64,000 bases of DNA from Promethearchaeota archaeon (GCA_019058425.1 JAHPYZ010000005.1:34420-98419); one strand, 5' to 3'; shown: positions 20,236 through 29,825, numbered from the stretch's first letter. The notes: generated by a model not told the origin, from the sequence alone. A program made the numbers and translations.

Positions 20236-21229
20236 ACGCTTTCCTATTGTCTTGATCGGAGTACTCATAATATTCTCATCAACAATTTCGATAGCATCAA
20301 ACAATTTTAATACTGTACCTAAAAGGAGAAATGATGAAGGAAATCTACACACTAGCTCGACAGATAATATAATAATTGATAAGGTTTTTAATTTTACCAT
20401 AGGAGATCCAAAACACACATTTCATAATAATATCTTTTTTGAAAAACCATATTATTATGAATTCATTATGGCTGTAGTTACTCCTCATAGATGTGATATG
20501 AATATAACTCTGCTAGATCCTGAAATCGGTTTATATGAGATAACATATGAAACAAATATGACACAAGATGATTATAGGACGATTCCATTTGGTACGGCAC
20601 TTACAGGTAATTATACAGTTATTTTTACAGCAAATCTTACCAGAAATCTTAATGTTCATATTATACTAAAACAAGGTTTTAAATGCTTATATGACATTAT
20701 CCCCCCTGCTGAGCAACAGAAAATAGACTTTTATGATGTACAAAAATTCAAGAAGGGTGGAGAGACATTATTCTTTAATACAACCTTCAAAAGCGACTGG
20801 TATTATAAATTTTATTTTCAGAGAGTTTCTCCTATATCAAAAATGAGGAGTAGCTTTGTGGTTATGGATCATGACATATTAAGCTCTAATAGTATACCAT
20901 ATATAATTTTTAGAGATGAAAGTCTTGGGATTGCGATATACCGGTTTGGTACTGCTGTCGAGGGGCTATATACTATGAACATTACCATTCAGTGTGTTGT
21001 ACCTTGTGTAAATATTGCTTTCGCTGTAGTAGAACGATATCGTATAGCAGATGAGATCAATCCAAATAATCCAGAGCTTCCTCCAGTTGAACCAACAAAC
21101 AGCAATCAAAGTGGAATTGTAGTCTCTATCCCTCCTGAGTTTATGGTAGGAACAATTGGGTTTTTTGGGTGTGTTGTTGGCATTCCAATATTGATAATAG
21201 TAGTTCGAAAGCGAAAAAATTCAATGTAG
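20225..21229 (+). CDS. Secreted, C-terminally TM-anchored protein
   Basis: N-terminal signal, several N-glycosylation sequons, C-terminal TM + RKRKN. Confidence 0.6.
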   Translation: MDIKRFPIVLIGVLIIFSSTISIASNNFNTVPKRRNDEGNLHTSSTDNIIIDKVFNFTIGDPKHTFHNNIFFEKPYYYEFIMAVVTPHRCDMNITLLDPEIGLYEITYETNMTQDDYRTIPFGTALTGNYTVIFTANLTRNLNVHIILKQGFKCLYDIIPPAEQQKIDFYDVQKFKKGGETLFFNTTFKSDWYYKFYFQRVSPISKMRSSFVVMDHDILSSNSIPYIIFRDESLGIAIYRFGTAVEGLYTMNITIQCVVPCVNIAFAVVERYRIADEINPNNPELPPVEPTNSNQSGIVVSIPPEFMVGTIGFFGCVVGIPILIIVVRKRKNSM

Positions 21230-21362
21230 ATTCAATTTTTTTTATTTTACTATTTTTTTAAATACGCATTGTAGAAAGAAAATTAGAACATACGAAGATT
21301 TATTAACAAAAATTATTGTGTAGATCTTAGAAATTCCTATAAATATAATTAATTGATTAATT

Positions 21363-21941
21363 ATGAGCGAACTAGAATCCATATCTCAAAATAATGAAGA
21401 AAAATCAAAGAGAAGTATGTCTGAATTAATCGATATTTCTATGGCGATATTAAATTCTATAATTATAATAATATTTTTTGCTCTAATAAGAAATGGAATA
21501 TTATTATTGAACATTTTTGGGTTAATCTTGCTTACAGCATTATTCCTGGGAGCCATTATGACATTTTTGAAAAAAAATCCTTTTTACATAATTTTTTGCT
21601 ACGGGCTTACATTATGTGGTGTTTTAGGAAATTTTCTTGATTTTATAGAAAATCCATACTTTGGGATAATCTTTATCTTTCAAGGTCTTTACATATATAC
21701 AATTATTCCCTATGATGTTTTAATAGAAGGGCGATCTTCTGACTTATATTCTGTGAAACCATCAAATTATTATATTTTTCAAAGGAAAAATCAAAAACAG
21801 GTTTCAGAAGAAAAACGGAGACAGGAATTTGTAGACAAGCATAGAAAAAAAACTAAGAAAGAATGTAAATTCAATTCGATTGCTTTGATATCTATTGGGT
21901 GTTCTATAAGCCTATTTTTAACATTAATAATTTCAGCTTAA
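21363..21941 (+). CDS. Four-TM membrane protein, tandem paralogue A
   Basis: Strong similarity to next ORF (NPFYIIFCYGLTLCGVLGNFLDF). Confidence 0.65.
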   Translation: MSELESISQNNEEKSKRSMSELIDISMAILNSIIIIIFFALIRNGILLLNIFGLILLTALFLGAIMTFLKKNPFYIIFCYGLTLCGVLGNFLDFIENPYFGIIFIFQGLYIYTIIPYDVLIEGRSSDLYSVKPSNYYIFQRKNQKQVSEEKRRQEFVDKHRKKTKKECKFNSIALISIGCSISLFLTLIISA

Positions 21942-22027
21942 TTAAAAAAGAATCTATTAATTTAAGCCAGAACTATATGAAAATAGACAGTTATATTAAA
22001 TTTGATAAAAAAAAAGAAAAAAAAAAT

Positions 22028-22591
22028 ATGAGTGAACAAGATTCCACCTCCAAAAGTGGAGCAAAAAACTCCAAAAGAAGTTTATCTGAATATCTCGATT
22101 TGGGTATGGCGGCAATAAATACCATAGTAATCATATTTATATTTGCTTTAATAAGAAATGGAATAATTATACTGGTCGTCCTAGGATTAATTCTACTTGC
22201 TGTTTTAGTTTTTGGGATAATTCTCACCTTTGTCAAAAGAAATCCATTTTACATTTACTTCTGCTATGGACTTACATTATGTGGTGTTTTAGGAAATTTT
22301 TTGGCATTTACAACAACTGCGATCCTCTGGATAGTCTTTATCCTACAAGGTTTCTACGTGTATAGATTAATTGATATTAATTTATTCTTATACTCGCGTG
22401 CTGCTAAAAGTTCAAAATATTATGTAACTATGAAGAAATCTCAAAAACAAGTTTTAGAAGAAAAACGCAGAGAAGAACTTTTAGAAAAGCATAGGAAAAG
22501 TATCGAACAAAAGTTCAAATTCAATTCGATCGCTGTAATATCCCTTTGTTGTTCAATAGGACTGTTTTTGTCATTGATATTTTCAGCTTAA
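22028..22591 (+). CDS. Four-TM membrane protein, tandem paralogue B
   Basis: NPFYIYFCYGLTLCGVLGNFLAF; ATG at 22028 preferred over 21899. Confidence 0.65.
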   Translation: MSEQDSTSKSGAKNSKRSLSEYLDLGMAAINTIVIIFIFALIRNGIIILVVLGLILLAVLVFGIILTFVKRNPFYIYFCYGLTLCGVLGNFLAFTTTAILWIVFILQGFYVYRLIDINLFLYSRAAKSSKYYVTMKKSQKQVLEEKRREELLEKHRKSIEQKFKFNSIAVISLCCSIGLFLSLIFSA

Positions 22592-22810
22592 TCTTATGAT
22601 ATAGATGACCAATCAGATTTTGGAGATGTCATTACATCAAAAGAAATAATTTTGGACAATGATGATTTCAACAGACTTTACCTAGAGATGTTTAATAGGG
22701 TCTTTTGATGAATTTTTATAATCTTTAAACTACCTTTAATTCTTTATACATAACATTAATCAATAGTTTAAACAATCTTATAATTAACAAATTAAAGGAG
22801 AAAGTATGAA

Positions 22811-23041
22811 ATGGCTATAGTTAAAAAAAAAATAACCCCTTTTTTGAAAGAATTCCCTAAATACAAAATTTTAGAAGAAATAGAAAAGAAAGCAAAACAC
22901 GAAGTAAATTTCTTTACTAATATAGAAACTGACTCAGATCCAATACAAATGCAAAGGAATCTGAAAAACTGGAAAAAATCGATGAGCTACTATCTTTTAC
23001 ATCCTGAAAAGTTTAAATTTAATTTAAGAAATTTAAAATAA
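22811..23041 (+). CDS. Small hypothetical protein
   Basis: 76-aa ORF. Confidence 0.4.
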   Translation: MAIVKKKITPFLKEFPKYKILEEIEKKAKHEVNFFTNIETDSDPIQMQRNLKNWKKSMSYYLLHPEKFKFNLRNLK

Positions 23042-23055
23042 TCAAATTTTTATTT

Positions 23056-23971
23056 TTATTTTTCTATCTCAGAAGTTTCTTCATATTTTTCATCATCTGA
23101 GAGTGCTGTTCCTTCTTCAACACCTTCAACTAATATTGCTTTTACAGGTTTAGACTTATCAATAGGTTCATCACATACCCAACAGACATTATCAATTTTG
23201 GTTAATGCTCGAGCACACTTTTCACAGTACATTACGTCACACCCAGTACAGATATAATTATTAAATCCTCCCAGCTTTCCTTTACAGACAATACAGATTT
23301 TTTGCTCCTTGTAATAGGTAACCTCTTCCTCGGTTATTTGAGTAGGACGTTCTCTTATCCTAAAAAGAGAGTCCTCAACTTTTATTCCATTTTCAGTTTT
23401 GATTCCTTCAATCTTTATTGGCTCTTCTCTCAAGCCAAAATAATAAAGCCAAAAAAGCAATATAAACCCTGCTCTAGAGAAAAATAGGTTAACCCCCACA
23501 ACACCGAATCCTTCTAGCATAGCAAATAATGATGATAAAAAGTTTCCTATTGATAAATATAAGTATTTCTTTCTTAACGCATCTTTTGACTTTCTACTCT
23601 TAATTAGATATCCTAAACCCATAAAGTATATGCCTAGGAGTAAGTATACATTAGCATTGAGAGATACAATACCACCTAAGATCATATCTTCATCAACTAA
23701 ATCTGTTCCACGTTCAGGAGGTATATATATAGATATTGAATCTAATGGATATAAAAAAAGAAAAAATTCCCATATGAGAGATGAAATAACCATATAACCT
23801 ACGAGATACCATTTGATTCTTGGAGTAATATGTGAAGCAGCTACATAGGTGTAAAAAAATCCAAAAAACACCGATTATAATTCTAAGATAATCTCTAATA
23901 GGAATTTTAATGAGAAATGAGATGGCAAATGGAATTATGCTAATTGAAGCAATCAAGTTAGAAACCTTCAT
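23056..23971 (-). pseudogene. Multi-TM protein with C-terminal RING-like C4C4 zinc domain, split by a frameshift
   Basis: N-terminal TM ORF (23714-23971) runs in another frame into the 271-aa ORF near 23860; C-term CIVCKGKLGGFNNYICTGCDVMYCEKCARALTKIDNVCWVC. Confidence 0.6.
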
Positions 23972-24227
23972 TTAAACTCACAATTTACCTCTATTTTAAA
24001 TTGAACTTCTTTATATATAAGAATTTTGAAGACCTATGGAATAATTGATTATAATATAAATAAATAAATAAATTTCTTCCACTTTTCATTCTAAATATGG
24101 AAAATCTTGGAGCTATCTTTACAGAATTAAAAATGATAATTGAAAAACACTCAAACACCTATATACGCTTGTAAATATTTATATATATCATTCTCAAATT
24201 ACAATTTAAATTACTTCATATTGGAAT

Positions 24228-24677
24228 GTGATAATGAAAAGAAGCACACAATTGAGTATTAGTTTGATAGCTATTTGCCCTATAGGAGTGATTTTAATAA
24301 TTACAGGCATATTTATTATATCTAATCCAATGGGCGTCGCGATTTTATTTTTTATTTATTTACGGATATTCATTTCAAACGAACTAATGGAAATTATATT
24401 ATTAATTGGTACAATTTCTTTAATTATTGGAATAGTAGTCTTATCTTTGAGTTTAGCAATAGGAATTCCAAGAATTATAAAAATACTTGCTGAGGAAAGA
24501 TAAAAAGAAAAGGAAGAAAATAAGGAAAAGGAAGATTATAAAGATTTAGACTGGTTGAAGCATCAGTATTATGATTTAGGGAAAAGTATTCAGGACATTA
24601 CTGATGAACAAAACGTTAACATGATAACAATTAGTAAATGGATCGATAAACTCAAAAATACATCTCAAGAGTCTTGA
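24228..24677 (+). pseudogene. Two-TM protein followed, after one in-frame TAA, by an HTH-like tail
   Basis: 24228-24503 ORF then in frame KEKEENKEKEDYKDLDWLKHQYYDLGKSIQDITDEQNVNMITISKWIDKLKNTSQES*. Confidence 0.5.
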
Positions 24678-24746
24678 AAGCGTTAGATATTAAAATTTAG
24701 ATCTATAGAAAAACATAATAAAAAATAAGAGAAAAAAAAGTAAGAT

Positions 24747-26000
24747 TTAAGAATTCATTAACGCTTTTGCATTATTTTGCCATTCATTAACGGTTTTTAC
24801 CGAAGCGCCTGAGATACTTGCTGAAAGTTCTTCTGGATTTGCTGAAAGTAAATCTGATACAGTCTTTATTCCTTGAGCGCTCAAATTCTCTACAGTTCCC
24901 TTTCCAATTCCTTTTACTTGAATTAAAGGAAAGGGTTCACTTGACTGTTGATCTGAAATTTCATCTGATTCTTGACTATTATCATCATCTTCGTATAGAG
25001 TCTCCACTTCAAAATCTAATCCAGGTGATTCGGGAAGTTCTACTTTATCTGTATCAGCAACACCCGCTCCTGTTATAAAAAATTCACACTCTTCTGGTGG
25101 TAAATCAGGAGCATCTACGATTACAGCTCTACGCTTTAATGAGTTGTTTGATGAAAATCCCTTAGTCTTAAACATGACTCGAAAGTGACATCCATGAGCA
25201 ACGATATTGCCACCAATGGCATCATCCGCTGAAAACATCCCCATCATTTTAACTGCTACTTGATTTGTTAGTAAAACAGCACAATTATACGTTTCAGCTA
25301 CTCGTGATAATCCATGAATCATATTATTAAGGACAGCTTGTCTTGGAGCTAACTTTCCAATACCTATATATTCTGCTCGAAGTAGCGCCATTAAGCTGTC
25401 TATTATGATTAGACGCACTCCTCGAGTTTTACACAGAGTCTCAGCTTTCTGAATCATTTGAGCTTGATGATCTGAAGAGTAAATCCTGGCATGAAAAATC
25501 CTTGAAAGGATATCCTTTGGATTTAGTTCAAATCGCTTAGCAATTCGCTTAATTTTTTCTTTTGAAAATGTGTTTTCCGTATCTATGTAAGCAACCGCAC
25601 CATCAATTCCACCCTTTTTTTGAGGCAACTGAATAGTAACAGATATTGTATGTGCCAATGCTGTTTTTCCAGATTTAAATGGCCCATACACTTCGGTTAG
25701 TTTTCCGGTCTGAAAACCTCCTCCTAAAATCCGATTAAGCTCAGCAGAACCAGTGGTAAAATATTCTACATTATCATCGATCTTGGCAGCAGGAGTAAAA
25801 TCTGTCATGCCTAATGCGTTCCTAGCATTCCATATGATCTTTTTTGCGGTTTTTTCTCCAAGTCCGTCAATACTGGCTACAGTAGAAAGAGGTGTCATAG
25901 CGAGAGCTTCAGCAGTGCTTATTCCATTCTCCTGTAGCAATTTAATTTGCCGCGCATTGATTCCTTTAACTTGGTCTAAATCTGACATTCTTTTTTTCAA
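24747..26000 (-). CDS. radA: RadA recombinase with additional C-terminal HhH domain
   Basis: N-terminal HhH, Walker A YGPFKSGKTALAH, Walker B LIIIDSLMALLRAEYIG, C-term VKGIGKGTVENLSAQGIKTVSDLLSANPEELS. Confidence 0.9.
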   Translation of the reverse strand: MKKRMSDLDQVKGINARQIKLLQENGISTAEALAMTPLSTVASIDGLGEKTAKKIIWNARNALGMTDFTPAAKIDDNVEYFTTGSAELNRILGGGFQTGKLTEVYGPFKSGKTALAHTISVTIQLPQKKGGIDGAVAYIDTENTFSKEKIKRIAKRFELNPKDILSRIFHARIYSSDHQAQMIQKAETLCKTRGVRLIIIDSLMALLRAEYIGIGKLAPRQAVLNNMIHGLSRVAETYNCAVLLTNQVAVKMMGMFSADDAIGGNIVAHGCHFRVMFKTKGFSSNNSLKRRAVIVDAPDLPPEECEFFITGAGVADTDKVELPESPGLDFEVETLYEDDDNSQESDEISDQQSSEPFPLIQVKGIGKGTVENLSAQGIKTVSDLLSANPEELSASISGASVKTVNEWQNNAKALMNS

Positions 26001-26073
26001 TCATCTCTTTTTAGGTAATTTAGTTAAATGTTTTATCTTGATTAGATTATTTAAAGAAAAAAATGAAACCTAG

Positions 26074-26292
26074 AGCTTTTTATTTGGGAACATCATAATT
26101 TCTTATTATGACACATATGAGATTGCTGAAAATGAAAGAAGAGTTAAACATTATATTGAGTCAAGTTTATTTCCCAATTGGGAGGGAACAATTCAAGAAC
26201 GTATTTTCAAATTTACAGGGGATCAGTTAGAATTAAGGCCATTAATCCCTACAGAAGAAATCGAATATGTCCTAATATGGAAACGATTATAA
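26074..26292 (+). pseudogene. C-terminal remnant of lipocalin-like domain protein
   Basis: Frame reads FGNIIISYYDTYEIAENERRVKHYIESSLFPNWEGTIQERIFKFTGDQLELRPLIPTEEIEYVLIWKRL*; no start codon. Confidence 0.5.
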
Positions 26293-26294
26293 TA

Positions 26295-26954
26295 TTATTC
26301 CTCGAGTCTATCTACATTTTTATCTTTCTCTCTTCTATATTTGAATAATTTATTCCAACCTACAGCAACAAATCCTAATATAATTCCAAATAGCATTATA
26401 TAAAAACCTAGTGATAATACCATAGACATATCATTTAACGACGCCGTATATCCAACACGAGTAGTAAAAAAGCTTTTTTGCGTCATGATTATACTCATAC
26501 CTAGAATTAGCATAGAAGTATCGATTATTGAAAGAATTAATATCTGTAAATCCCAATTACCTACTTTTTCAGCTCTAAGATTATATGAATACTTTAATAA
26601 TAACGCACCGGATATCAATAAAATAAATCCAGGTATTACTAAACCAAAATGAGTGAATACAGCGATTCCCCCTCCGATATATGTTGAACTCACTCCATAA
26701 ATTGTAACCATTATCAATGAATAAGCAGTATCTTCGAATATGATATCAACGGCAGACAATAATGTTCCACCCATTATACAAAACCCACAAAAAGCGCCAA
26801 AGAACCAAGAGATATTCCTTTTTTCTCTATGCTCTTTCTTGTTCTTCTTCTCATGATCTTTTTCGAGTTTTTTTCTATGTTTCCTATGTTCTAGTTCTTT
26901 TTCAGAAACCGATCTCTGCCTTCTATACCAGATTGCTTTACCTACTGAGCTCAT
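26295..26954 (-). CDS. Membrane protein, tandem paralogue 1
   Basis: Highly similar to 27342-27971 ORF (NISWFFGAFCGFCIMGGTLLSAVDIIFEDTAYSLIMVTIYGVSSTYIGGGI). Confidence 0.65.
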   Translation of the reverse strand: MSSVGKAIWYRRQRSVSEKELEHRKHRKKLEKDHEKKNKKEHREKRNISWFFGAFCGFCIMGGTLLSAVDIIFEDTAYSLIMVTIYGVSSTYIGGGIAVFTHFGLVIPGFILLISGALLLKYSYNLRAEKVGNWDLQILILSIIDTSMLILGMSIIMTQKSFFTTRVGYTASLNDMSMVLSLGFYIMLFGIILGFVAVGWNKLFKYRREKDKNVDRLEE

Positions 26955-27027
26955 TTTATCAAAAAAAAGTAAAATAAGTTTAGATTTTAGTTAGACTCAT
27001 TTTTATTTAAATACACACTAGACAGTT

Positions 27028-27346
27028 TGGAACTGTCTTAATATATCAAATAGTTTAAATATTTGTTCTTTTTTAACAATGAGAGTCGTCATCCCATCAA
27101 CTGAATTATAACTTAATTTTCTACAATTCTTTTTAAATCGGAGAGATTTTTAATGGGAAACATATATCCAAAACAAAGTTATGAGGTTTCAGATAGAGAG
27201 TCTTTATATTTTTGTATCCAATGTGTCTTTCCTCTCCAATATTTCCTCCTGAAACTGATGCTGTGGCTTGTACAAGTTCACTAATAGTAAAGTTACCTTG
27301 TGCTATAATTCTTTGATTGCTGATAAAGATTACTACTAAACTTACC
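27028..27346 (-). pseudogene. Decayed C-terminal fragment of the 28396-29076 gene (copy 1)
   Basis: Nucleotide-level colinear match to 28399-28731 with stops/frameshifts. Confidence 0.75.
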
Positions 27347-27971
27347 GTTCATTTATTTTCTTTCGAAAAATAATATCCCAACTTGCCGCAACAAATCCTA
27401 GAATGGTTCCGATCAATATTATATAAAATCCCAGTGATAGTATCATACTCACATCATTTAAAGATGCCGTATATCCAACACGAGTTGTAAAAAAGCTTTT
27501 CTGCGTCATGATTATGATTATGCCTAGAATCAACATCGAAATATCAATTATTGAAAGAATTAATATCCGTAAATCCCATTTTCCATATTTTTCTTGTCGA
27601 AGATTAAAGGAATACTTTAATATTAACGCACCCGATATCAATAAAACAAATCCAGGTATAATTAAAGCAAAATGAGTAAATACGCGGATTCCCCCACCAA
27701 CATATGTAGAACTCACTCCGAATATCGTTACCATTATTAATGAATAAAATACATCTTCGAAAATAATATCAACGGCAGGTAATAATGATCCTCCCATTAT
27801 ACAAAAAGCACTAAAGGCACCAAAAAACCATGAGATGTTCCTTTTCTCTATTTCTTTACCTTCCTTTTTTTTCTTTTTTTGGTCTTTCTCGAGTTTTTTT
27901 TTATGTTTCAAGTGCTTTAGTTCTTCCTTAGAAACAGGTTTTTGCCGTTGATACCATACTGCACTACTCAT
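27342..27971 (-). CDS. Membrane protein, tandem paralogue 2
   Basis: See paralogue 1. Confidence 0.65.
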   Translation of the reverse strand: MSSAVWYQRQKPVSKEELKHLKHKKKLEKDQKKKKKEGKEIEKRNISWFFGAFSAFCIMGGSLLPAVDIIFEDVFYSLIMVTIFGVSSTYVGGGIRVFTHFALIIPGFVLLISGALILKYSFNLRQEKYGKWDLRILILSIIDISMLILGIIIIMTQKSFFTTRVGYTASLNDVSMILSLGFYIILIGTILGFVAASWDIIFRKKINER

Positions 27972-28041
27972 TTTATCAAAAAAAAAAATAATAAGATTAG
28001 ATTTTAATTAGAGTAATTTTTATTTAAATATACGTAAAACA

Positions 28042-28350
28042 CTTTGGAAGTGTTTTAATATATCAAAAAGTTTATCTACCTATTCTTTTTTTATATTTAG
28101 GGTCGTCTTCCTTTCATCTATGCTATAACTTAGTTTTCGCCCATTTCTTTTTAAATCAGAAAGATTTTTAATGGGAAACGTATATCCAAAACATCGTTCT
28201 GAGGATTCAGATAGAGAATCTTTATCTTTTTTGTATCCCTTTCGTCTCTCCTCTCCAATACTTCCTCCTGAAGCTGATGTTGTAGTTTATATAAGGTCAC
28301 TAATAGTAAATTTACCTTGCGCTCTGTCTCATTTATTCTGGATACAATCA
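28042..28350 (-). pseudogene. Decayed C-terminal fragment of the 28396-29076 gene (copy 2)
   Basis: Colinear nucleotide match; the + strand ORF 28171-28380 is antisense to it. Confidence 0.75.
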
Positions 28351-28395
28351 GAAAAGATTAGAAAAAAGGTACACGCTTAAAGAAGAAGAGAAGGG

Positions 28396-29076
28396 TTATT
28401 GGAACTGCTCTAATATATGAAAAATTTTATCGATTTGTTCCTTTTTAGCAGTGAGAGTTATCCTCCCACCAACTAGATTATAGCTGAGTTTTTTTCCACT
28501 CCTTTTTAAATTAGAAAGAGGTTTAATTGGAAACGCGTATCCAAAACACAGATCTGATGTTTCAGATAGATATTCTTTTGCGGTTTTACGTTCTTTATGT
28601 CTTTCTGATCCAGAAGTACCTCCTCCTATAGTAGTCGGAGCTGATCTAGCTTGCAAGAGTTCTTCAACAGCTAGTTTACCTTGTGCTATAATTCTGTGAT
28701 TAGTAATAAAAACTACTCCCATACTTACTGATATTTTAAGTGTCGGCTTCTGTAATGGTCTTTTTTTCTTAATTGCTCCCTCATATTCATATAGAATTTG
28801 TTCTCCACCGCGTAAGCAATAATTTTCAACTATGTATCGTCCTGCTCGATTTCTCCCTCCTTTTCCTAGTAGTTTCCCCATTTTTTTCCATATATTTGAA
28901 TACAGTATTCTCATAAAAAATAAAGGGTTAAGCTTATATGTCTCACCAATAAGATTGAGAAATTCAAAATCATACAATTGTAAATCATATAAATAATTTA
29001 GAATTTTTTTTTTCGAGGGATTCGTCTTTTTAAGTTCTTCTTCAATTCTATTCGTAGCTAGAGATACTTCACTCAA
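28396..29076 (-). CDS. GRAM/PH-like domain protein
   Basis: GGEQILYEYEGAIKKKRPLQKPTLKISVSMGVVFITNHRIIAQGK pattern of GRAM/bPH-type domains. Confidence 0.5.
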   Translation of the reverse strand: MSEVSLATNRIEEELKKTNPSKKKILNYLYDLQLYDFEFLNLIGETYKLNPLFFMRILYSNIWKKMGKLLGKGGRNRAGRYIVENYCLRGGEQILYEYEGAIKKKRPLQKPTLKISVSMGVVFITNHRIIAQGKLAVEELLQARSAPTTIGGGTSGSERHKERKTAKEYLSETSDLCFGYAFPIKPLSNLKRSGKKLSYNLVGGRITLTAKKEQIDKIFHILEQFQ

Positions 29077-29169
29077 TATGAATTCCTTCCTAATAAATCG
29101 CTAAAATTTGTAGGTTGCATTATATAAAATTATAAGGTAATTTTTATACATTTTGGCATCACTAAATTT

Positions 29170-29242
29170 AAACCCAAGTCCTTTGCAAGGATAATCATCC
29201 AATAGCTACCATTTTTCTAATGGAATCATCTTTTTTGGGTTT
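29170..29242 (-). promoter_or_regulatory. SECIS-like RNA element 1 (core 29194-29229)
   Basis: Core AUGAUUCCAUUAGAAAAAUGGUAGCUAUUGGAUGAU; outer helix AAACCCAA/UUGGGUUU; side hairpin UCCUUGCAAAGGA. Confidence 0.7.
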
Positions 29243-29453
29243 ATAGTTTCTTTTGTATGATCAAGAACCAAACGCATAATAGAGATAATGCTAATGCGAC
29301 GAAATCACTAATCAATGCTGGAATCTCGATATATATAATATTTCATGACAACATCGGATATAATTGCCAAGATAGAATGTGTAAAACTACGCTTGCAGCT
29401 ACAAATGCTAATGTGAGACATAGCATGATTTTTTTAGTTTTTTTAGTTGCCAT
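29241..29453 (-). CDS. Candidate small two-TM selenoprotein 1 (in-frame TGA at 29343-29345)
   Basis: MATKKTKKIMLCLTLAFVAASVVLHILSWQLYPMLS-U-NIIYIEIPALISDFVALALSLLCVWFLIIQKKL*; 71 codons, single TGA. Confidence 0.6.
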
Positions 29454-29492
29454 CTGTTCTTTGCCTTCCGTCTATGAAAAGTATTATTAATA

Positions 29493-29687
29493 TTATAAAA
29501 ATAACCCTGCTAAACCTAAGTAGATATAAAAGCCATAATAGTATATTAATGGAAAAGCAGGAACGAAAATCGGTCCGACTCCTCATCCACCTGTGAAAGT
29601 ACGGAATTAATACCCACTAATACGAAACTAAATGAAAGTATAAGCACTATTCCTTTTGCAATGTTATTTTTTCCTATTAGTTATCAT
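29493..29687 (-). pseudogene. Candidate small two-TM selenoprotein 2, with two compensating frameshifts (TGA at 29583-29585)
   Basis: Composite MITNRKNNIAKGIVLILSFSFVLVGINS...TGG-U-GVGPIFVPAFPLIYYYGFYIYLGLAGLFL*; start, TGA and stop are all in one frame (65 codons), middle is shifted. Confidence 0.42.
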
Positions 29688-29721
29688 CTCCTTTATTTTT
29701 AAATTATAAATTCTATAATGT

Positions 29722-29788
29722 CCCGAATCCCTTGCGGGGATAATCATCCACTAGCTATCATTTCTATAGTGAAATCATTTTTCTCGGG
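29722..29788 (-). promoter_or_regulatory. SECIS-like RNA element 2 (core 29743-29778)
   Basis: Core AUGAUUUCACUAUAGAAAUGAUAGCUAGUGGAUGAU; outer helix CCCGA/UCGGG; side hairpin UCCCCGCAAGGGA. Confidence 0.7.
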
Positions 29789-29825
29789 TTTAAACTACTA
29801 TTTTTTTTAAATCTCTATTGGTAGA

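Noticed and set aside
24501-24503. Readthrough as pyrrolysine or Sec
   Set aside because: The codon is TAA, which is neither a Sec nor a Pyl codon; mutation or error is simpler
28171-28380. + strand ORF of 69 aa
   Set aside because: Antisense to a decayed copy of the GRAM-like gene
29257-29490. + strand ORF of 77 aa in the ORF track
   Set aside because: It is antisense to the candidate selenoprotein gene 1, whose two-TM reading with TGA is shared with its neighbours; no good + strand protein features
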